Source of the DNA: Onthophagus taurus
Lineage: Eukaryota; Arthropoda; Insecta; Coleoptera; Scarabaeidae
DNA: 64,000 nucleotides
Reading direction: 5' to 3'
Assembly: GCF_036711975.1 (NCBI RefSeq)
Contig: NC_091967.1
Location: 7,998,001-8,062,000 of the forward strand
Position numbers and translations under genes: made by a program. Of the stretch, positions 57,827-64,000 are shown one piece after another (the first letter of the stretch is position 1; the number at the start of each line of letters is the position of its first letter). The notes beneath the pieces are model-generated. The model saw only the letters and a list, made by a program, of their open reading frames with translations. It did not search any database and was not told the DNA's origin.

Positions 57827-60555
57827 CCTTTCCCCAATTCTGAACCAATTTTAACCAAAAATACCAGTGAGCAATAAAAAAAGAGAAACAAAAACGTGAA
57901 CACTAAACACGGAAAAATATTAATTTTATGTATTATTTTACGCCATTTTACTTGTTGTACGGTCTACCACCGGTTCGTTGACATCTTCAGGGCATTCTTG
58001 CCAACAGCTTAAACGAAATTTCTCCAAATTTTTCATTCTTCATGAAAATTAATTCGTTTTTCGCCGGTTTCCAACTTTCTTTTAAAATCATTGAAACATC
58101 TTTTAAAATTTAAGATAAAAAGGTTAAGATAAAAACAAAAGCATCTCATAAAAACAAAAAAACTTTATCTTTGTGATAAGATTATGACCTTTCTTTAAAA
58201 AAAATATTTAAATCTTTATTTATCTGGAATATAAGCTAGATTTTATGATATTTAGGTATATAAATGATTTAAATATTATATCGGTGCTATTTGATATAAA
58301 ACATGTTTTTTAAACAAATAATTCTTTATAAATAATTTTGCACATATAGACAATATTGCCATCTATTGTCTAATTGAATGAATTAAAAGTCATGTAAAAA
58401 TTAGTTTGTTTTTATTGTATTTATTATAATAATTTTATTGGTAAATATACACATTTATTCTTCATCACAATAAAATAAATATGATTAAAATTTAGAAATT
58501 CATAATTAAAATTAATTTAATAAAATTTTAATTAAGTTGCGCTTTATTTCCAAAGATGTCGCTCTACAAATGAAAATCGCAATTATCCAATTATTAATAC
58601 ATATTTAAAAAAATAAATAAATAATTTATTAACAAAAATAATAATATATAATTTATTAATAAGCTGGTATTAATAAAAGTAAACAAAATAGATTTCAAGT
58701 TTGTTAATTTTAAATTGTCAATTTGACAGTTAAACTTCAAAAAAATTTTAACAACCATAATTAATTATTATAAATTTATAACCAAAATTATTATAAAAAA
58801 ATGTTAAAAGCTTCAATTCCATTATATGTATTTAATTCCACACATTTTCGTAGGTAAACACAACATAACCTTAAAATAATAAATTTCCTTGTTTTTTTTT
58901 AAGATGACTATTTTAGAAATGATTTTATACAATTGCTGGTGATTTGGAGAAAAATAATAAATTATTATCTATTTTCTAAGAAGAAACAATTTGAGATACT
59001 GAAAGAAATAAAAATTGTTGACAATAAAATTACAGAAATCTGTGTTTTGGTTAAATTAGTTGAGCTGTTTTCACCGAGATGGTAATACTATACCATTATT
59101 TATATTATTTACCTAATTCATTAACTTTTATTTATAAATAAAAAAAATATGAATTAATCTTGTAGAATATGTTACACTCAAAATCTAAGCAATAAAAAAT
59201 GTGTAACTGTCAAAATGAAATATCTGATATAAATTTTTTTTTATTTTTAAGTAAATTTTCCAATAATTTTTGTTGTTATTTTGCACAGTTAAGGCGCGTT
59301 AAAAATGAACCGGAACGTAAAAGGAATGTGTATTTAACAGATAATACATAAATAGCAATTGGTAATTACGCAAATATGAGCTAGTAACGACTCAGTTAAA
59401 CCAATTATAAGAACTTGAAGAAAAAATTAGTTTAAAGTTTGCATACCCTATTGAAACGTGCATTTTCCATTAAAAATTTTAAACAAATTTTTAAATAATT
59501 AATATTTTTTTGACATTTTAAATAATTTACAGTGCCTAACTTCACTATATTCTTTGTAAACGAAATTTAAATGTCAAACTGACGTTAAAAATTTTTTTTT
59601 TTATAATTATTTTAAGAGAAACATTTTAACGAAGACATAAACCTTTGTAGGGCTCTTTAATTTTTCGAAATGACTATCAAAAAAAACGACATCCGATAAA
59701 GGACTTGTATGACAACATTTCACGAAGAGGGTCCTCAAGACAATTGACAAGCGACTCGTTTTAATATAAGTTTAGATTTCTTTCGGATAATTAACAGAAC
59801 CGTACTTAAAATAAAATATTGTTTAGCAATATAAACGAAAATAATGATTCAAAATAAATTAAGTACTAAAAAATGAATTAGATAATAAAGTATTAAAATT
59901 ATAATAAAAAATCTAAAAGAATAATTAAATTAATATAGAGTCGATTAAAATAATTTAAAATCCGGATCTGTTTAGTTTGTCATTTTAATGTTATTGATGA
60001 GGGCTTCGTCCCCAGATGGCCGTCGAGATGCTATCGGTAGTCTTTTGTTTCGACAATCAATTATCTACGTTCAGACCGGTGGTATTTTAATTTAATTAGT
60101 TTGCGGTTATGTCCGCAGTGTGTCTCTGATATACCTGAATTTAAAAATAAAAATAAAATGAAATTCTTCAATAATCTTTTCTCCCTGTCTTTTTTTTCTC
60201 ATCCCTAAACGTCTTTTCGCGGTCAGGTATAAAACGGGTGTTTCAAAGAATTCGTTTAAGATACTGATCCCTTTCGAAAATTTAATAGTTGAAATGTAGT
60301 TGATATCTAGAGAAAGAACTATTTAAATCCGTAAAGTGAGGTTAAAGTAAAAGAAAGAGTTTTGTAATTACTCACATTAAGTAAAGTTGAGAAAACTACC
60401 TAACTAATGTACGTTAATATCGGGTTAAGGTTAGAATGTGATAACCCATCCCGAATGACTAATTTATTCATTCACATTCTGATGATGCGATAATATATCG
60501 GAGACCGGTTTTCTGATATTTTGAAAATATAATTACACGTTTTCGACCTGTAATG
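57827..60555. other. Gene-free AT-rich DNA upstream of Git
   Basis: The first few hundred bases hold the Git promoter and 5' UTR. Beyond about 58100 I see no coding signal, only AT-rich sequence with a few short less AT-rich islands. One at 59990-60120 (CCCCAGATGGCCGTCGAGATGC, then TCTACGTTCAGACCGGTGG) stands out. Confidence 0.5.
59990..60120. promoter_or_regulatory. Less AT-rich island, candidate conserved non-coding element
   Basis: About 130 bp with balanced base composition inside AT-rich DNA, containing an E-box (CAGATGG) and CTTTTGTTTC (Sox-like). No open frame. The regulatory reading is inference only. Confidence 0.25.
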
Positions 60556-60559
60556 AAAT

Positions 60560-60800
60560 ACTTGAACGATTCGGTAGTGGCCGTATCGAGGGAAAAATCT
60601 CGATTCGGAGTCGACACTTTTATGCTTTTACCGCGCTCGAAACCGAGCTCGAGTACGGTCCTGTTCGGACAGTATCCAAACATCACGAATCGAAACCTTA
60701 ACGGCCTAATGATAGGAATTAGCCGAGACCGGTCGATCCGCCGCTAATACGTAGTTTAGTTACAAATTCAGCGCTCGCGGCGGTAATTTACAAAATTACC
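60560..60800. promoter_or_regulatory. CpG-rich island, candidate enhancer or distal promoter
   Basis: This block has many CpG dinucleotides (ATCTCGATTCGGAGTCGACA, GCGCTCGAAACCGAGCTCGA, AGACCGGTCGATCCGCCGCT), in sharp contrast to flanks near 75-80 percent AT. Both strands have short open frames (72 and 64 codons) with no recognisable motif, and both are expected from a stop-poor GC patch. It is likely a functional non-coding element or the edge of an unrecognised gene. Confidence 0.3.
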
Positions 60801-60885
60801 CTCCATAACACTTCAAAATAAACAAGAAAACGAGACCCAGTCAGGTCCAGCAAACGACCATAACCTCTCTTTCTCTCTCTCTTTT

Positions 60886-61283
60886 TTGAGAAGATCATAT
60901 TTTCACTTTTTTAACGCCACCGTAAAAGAAAAAAATTATTTATTACCTTAATCATTATTTTATTAGTTTTTCTTCTGTCAAAACTAACGTCAACTTGTTT
61001 TTTATTTACCAACCTCAAAAAACAAATTTCCCCAGATACATTTACTTTATTATAAGTAAGTTCCTTTGAGAAGATCATATTTTCATCTTTTTAACGCAAC
61101 CGTATGAGAAAAAAATTATTTATTACCTTCATTTTAATTAAAAATCTACATTATCCTCACTTTCATAAAATTGTTTCTTTTTCTGTCAAAACTAACGTCA
61201 AGTCATTAGTTGGTTTTAGTTACCAACCTCAAAAAAACAAATTTCTCTAGATACATTTATTTTATTATAAATAAATTCCTTAA
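60886..61283. repeat. Tandem duplication, offset about 180 bp
   Basis: TTTGAGAAGATCATATTTTC starts at about 60886 and again at 61066. Both copies continue with TTTTTAACGC(C/A)ACCGTA, AAAAAATTATTTATTACCTT, TTTTCTGTCAAAACTAACGT, TACCAACCTCAAAAAA and AGATACATTTA. The second copy has about 35 extra bases. No coding content. Confidence 0.9.
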
Positions 61284-61668
61284 TAATTTTTATAACTATT
61301 ATTGTGAATAATTTTTTATTTAATTTAAAATTAGTTTTTGTTAAGATTGATCCATAACCTCAATCTAATTTAAATTTATTTCTAAAATTTTGTTTTTTTA
61401 TGTTAACCTCACTTTCTGAAACATCATGTGTTGAAACTTCACTTTAAGAAATGACATTTAATCGTTAAAAAAAGTTTGAGCGTCAAATGTGATATTTACT
61501 TCTGACAGTTGACATTAAAACGTCAAATTTAACTTTTTGTTTCCTTCAAAAATAAATAAATAACAAGATTATCATTTAAAATTTACATAAAATGATATTT
61601 TAACATTTAAGCTTGTCAAGTAATCGTAAAATTGGTAAAGAAACGTCAAAAATGACATTTTTAATATA

Positions 61669-62080
61669 CAGGTGTCCCACCTAACTTGTAACGATTCGTT
61701 AGAGCTTTTTCAGGTTCCACTAATCCTACAGCTTCGAAATTTTGGTAATATGAATCGATCATCCGGAACTTTCGATCTAAAATACTTCCAAGATGGCGCC
61801 ACATCCGGTCGACCGGAAGTAGACCATAACTTCATTGATTTAAATGGGATGCTATAGTTTTTATTACACCTTTTAATTATGCACAAAAAATATGTTGACT
61901 TTGATAAAAGTTATTGATCCCTAGCGTTTTTCGTTTTCGAGACTTTCATTCAAAAAAGCTCTAAATTGGCACAATTACTCTTCAAATGCTGTCAAATTGA
62001 TTGTCATTCTTTGTATCAGGGTTTCTCATACAGGATGGTCAAAAATTGAATTACCGTTATCCCACATTCAATGGCATAAA
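61669..62080. mobile_element. Dispersed repeat, copy B
   Basis: This is the second copy of the element in rictor intron 10 (8812-9280). It begins TACAGGTGTCCCACCTAACT and ends near CATACAGGATGGTCAAAAAT. Segments present in only one copy show both are decayed. It is non-coding. Confidence 0.75.
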
Positions 62081-62189
62081 TATTTTTAAATACCTAACCT
62101 CATTTTTATGTAAATTTTAGTTAAGTTTGATTTTTTTGAAGAAAAAAATTGTTGCTCATTAATAATTTTTACATTATCTTGAAGGACGA

Positions 62190-62480
62190 AGATTGTTTAA
62201 GGGCGTCGATTGACGTGAACGAGACGCCCAAAGGCTACTAAGATCTCAAGACCGGATCTCAACACCGAGACGACTCTCTCTCTGTATACGAGCTTTTTGA
62301 CAGATAACGCATGAACACCGGTGCTTTATAGCCATCCCATTATATCATTTAGAATTTATCGATCGCGGTGGGACCTCGTAGCTTGGCGCAACGCGGTGAT
62401 AAAGAGTCGCCCGGGGCCGACCCCGAACGTCGTCGCGGCAAAACCGATTTATCTAAATATGGAACGATTAAACCAGATCC
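62190..62480. promoter_or_regulatory. CpG-rich island 2
   Basis: This block is GC- and CpG-rich (GGGCGTCGATTGACGTGAAC, GTCGCCCGGGGCCGACCCCG, AACGTCGTCGCGGC) and includes a CT run CGACTCTCTCTCTGTATACG, GAGA-factor-like on the minus strand. No extended open frame. It could be the promoter of a gene starting beyond this window, or a conserved element. Confidence 0.3.
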
Positions 62481-63564
62481 GAACAACCAGATAATCCAAG
62501 CAACGTGTTTATTGAAAATGATCAACAAAAAGAAATGTTAAAAATTATAAAAAAAATTGCAATTAATATATTGATGTGAAACCAACAGGAACATTAATAT
62601 TCAGACGGGGAAATTAATATTTCCTCTTTAGCGGCGTATCTACTAACGCCGACAATTGCTAAACGGAAAACGTGTTTCTAATTAATATTTTATTATACAG
62701 GACGTTGCACTTTCTATTTTACATATGTATTCAGTTGGGTGGTCGTCTTTATTCGCAAAGAAACGATTCAACGTTGCAAAGAAAAAGATAATAAAAAAAC
62801 GTATTATCTACAATTATTATAGATGAAATTATATTGTGAATTACGAAGAAAACTTTCTTGACGTATATGGTTCGTTGGTAATAGCTCAAGTGTTTTAACA
62901 AGGGGTGACCCCTTGCCTCTTGAGGTCCGATTAAATTCAATTTGGCCAATTTACCAACGAGGCCGCCTTTTCGCGGCTTGACGCTGCAGAGATTGTTCTT
63001 TACGAGCCCGCGAAGCTCGCTTGCCGTACGTTCGCTTGCAATTGGCCCATTATGCACCGTTCCGCTCTCCACCATACTGAAGACGTAATTTATGGGCATT
63101 AGGGCCGCGGTTTGAGGCACGGCTTAAACTGTTCAAAATAAATAGTCATTATCGCCAACGCGCTCTCTCTCTCTCCAAACTCTTACCTTTTCAACTCGCT
63201 TTTAAACGATGGGCGTTACCAACATTGCACACAGATCTTATTCTATCCATTAAACATAAATAGTTTTATGGTTTTTATGAAGTTAAAAAATTTCTTTAAA
63301 AATAACAGAAAGTTGATTCGTTACGGCTCTGATTTCAATTGGCGTTGTCGATATTTATAGGTCGCAATAAAAGTCTCCGGTAATTACGACAACATGCGCA
63401 AGTAAAACGTTGATTTAATGGTGGTGCGGCCAGCGAAGCTGTTTGCTCGCCCGAGCGTTAGTTATTAATTTGCGTAAGTTACGACGACTGGAAAACACCT
63501 AATAATACGTTTTGTGCTCGAGCACTAAGCTCAAAATAACGAAAAAAACTTTACTCCAACACTC
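62481..63564. other. No recognised gene; third GC-richer patch at 62860-63180
   Basis: The span around 62860-63180 is again less AT-rich and has a 123-codon open frame on the minus strand (62749-63120). Its upstream part (SVKPRKGGLVGKLAKLNLIG) has normal residue diversity, but the downstream end decays into low-complexity I/V/F sequence. I recognise no domain and see no supporting splice pattern, so I do not call a gene. 63410-63500 is also slightly GC-rich. Confidence 0.3.
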
Positions 63565-64000
63565 ATAACCTATACTATTTTTTGTCACTTTTATTGTCAT
63601 TTTTTCAACGCCATCTATTAGTTCTTACAAGTACTACTAAAGTTGTCATTTTAAAGTGTTTTTTTATATTTTATGTTGCGTTTTAAAAGAAATTAGTTTT
63701 GTAAATTTGTTTAATTACTTACCAGTTAAAACTGCTTTTTACATAAAATGAACTGTTTCGAAAAATATAAAAATAACAAAGAGAAGGAGATTTGACTAAA
63801 ACAACATCTGAGCAGCTGTCAAAGCTTGGTTATTATTTTATTATATTAAATGATTTCAACGCCATCTATTATTTCTCACAAATACTAACGTAGCTATCAT
63901 TTTAAAGATATTTTTATACATTACCTATTAAACGCGTTTTTAAAGAAATTAATTTTATAAATTTGTTTAATGACTTACCAATTGAAACTGTTTCTTGCGT
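63565..64000. repeat. Tandem duplication running off the window end
   Basis: TTCAACGCCATCTATTA occurs at about 63604 and 63855. Each copy continues with TCATTTTAAAG, TTTTTATA, a TTTTAAA(A)GAAATTA word, TTTGTTTAAT(T)ACTTACCA and AAAACTG or GAAACTG. The offset is about 251 bp. The second copy is cut by the window edge. Confidence 0.8.

Noticed and set aside
60468-60747. Overlapping open frames on both strands
   Set aside because: Both arise because the GC-rich patch is poor in stop codons; neither has a recognisable domain.
1-64000. CRISPR arrays, tRNA or rRNA genes, riboswitches, bacterial operons
   Set aside because: No regularly spaced short repeats, cloverleaf sequences or rRNA signatures were seen; gene structure is eukaryotic.
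1-64000. LTR retroelements, endogenous viruses, Polintons or toxin genes
   Set aside because: No long terminal repeats, gag, protease, integrase, envelope, capsid or DNA polymerase B signatures were seen. The two reverse-transcriptase-related relics are LINE type.

Overview
The window is nuclear DNA from an insect. It is AT-rich, with compact genes cut by many 45-70 bp GT-AG introns, and most of the conserved proteins are recognisable by eye. A beetle or another non-dipteran is my inference: MSH5 is present, although the Drosophila lineage lost it, and the initiator caspase and upSET genes have insect-like architecture. I assembled the exon models by hand from splice signals, phase and remembered family alignments. 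Every model is phase-consistent and sums to a multiple of three, except MSH5, which is one base short.

Layout: 0-2.1 kb is a degenerate 385-bp tandem duplication and gene-free DNA. 2.1-5.3 kb (-) is MSH5 (meiotic crossover). 5.4-6.0 kb is a LINE endonuclease relic. 7.1-14.5 kb (-) is rictor (TORC2). 15.5-17.4 kb (+) is nucleostemin 1. 17.4-19.9 kb (-) is a CCDC191-like coiled-coil gene. 20.1-20.5 kb (+) is NDUFA5 of complex I. 22.4-32.0 kb (+) is upSET/KMT2E/SETD5 (PHD plus SET). 33.8-35.7 kb is a repeat-flanked graveyard with a LINE reverse transcriptase relic. 35.7-37.4 kb (-) is CIAO3 (cytosolic Fe-S assembly). 37.7-39.2 kb (-) is Skp2. 39.6-41.1 kb (+) is TAB1. 41.6-43.0 kb (-) is a CARD initiator caspase (Dronc type). 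43.5-52.2 kb (+) is DEPDC5/Iml1 (GATOR1). 52.4-53.0 kb (+) is DNAL4. 53.4-57.8 kb (-) is Git. 57.8-64 kb has no recognisable gene but holds duplications, a dispersed repeat and several unusually GC/CpG-rich patches.

The genes are mostly housekeeping or signalling genes in divergent pairs with short shared promoter intervals: rictor/Ns1, CCDC191/NDUFA5, Skp2/TAB1 and caspase/DEPDC5. Two regulators of the TOR network, rictor (TORC2 core) and DEPDC5 (inhibitor of TORC1), lie 29 kb apart, but nothing in the sequence shows co-regulation.

Mobile DNA is mainly small DNA elements inside introns: Tigger/pogo-like elements with ACCTCGATATAACG ends, several TACAGG-ended MITEs, a fold-back element and a hAT transposase relic, plus two LINE fragments. 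I found no CRISPR array, tRNA, rRNA, LTR element, Polinton or viral gene. The best candidates for a second look are a GC-AG intron in Git with a transposon end 12 bp from the splice site, the apparent one-base frameshift in MSH5, the QICRG caspase active site, a 335-bp repeat present in two DEPDC5 introns, and the GC patches at 60-63 kb.
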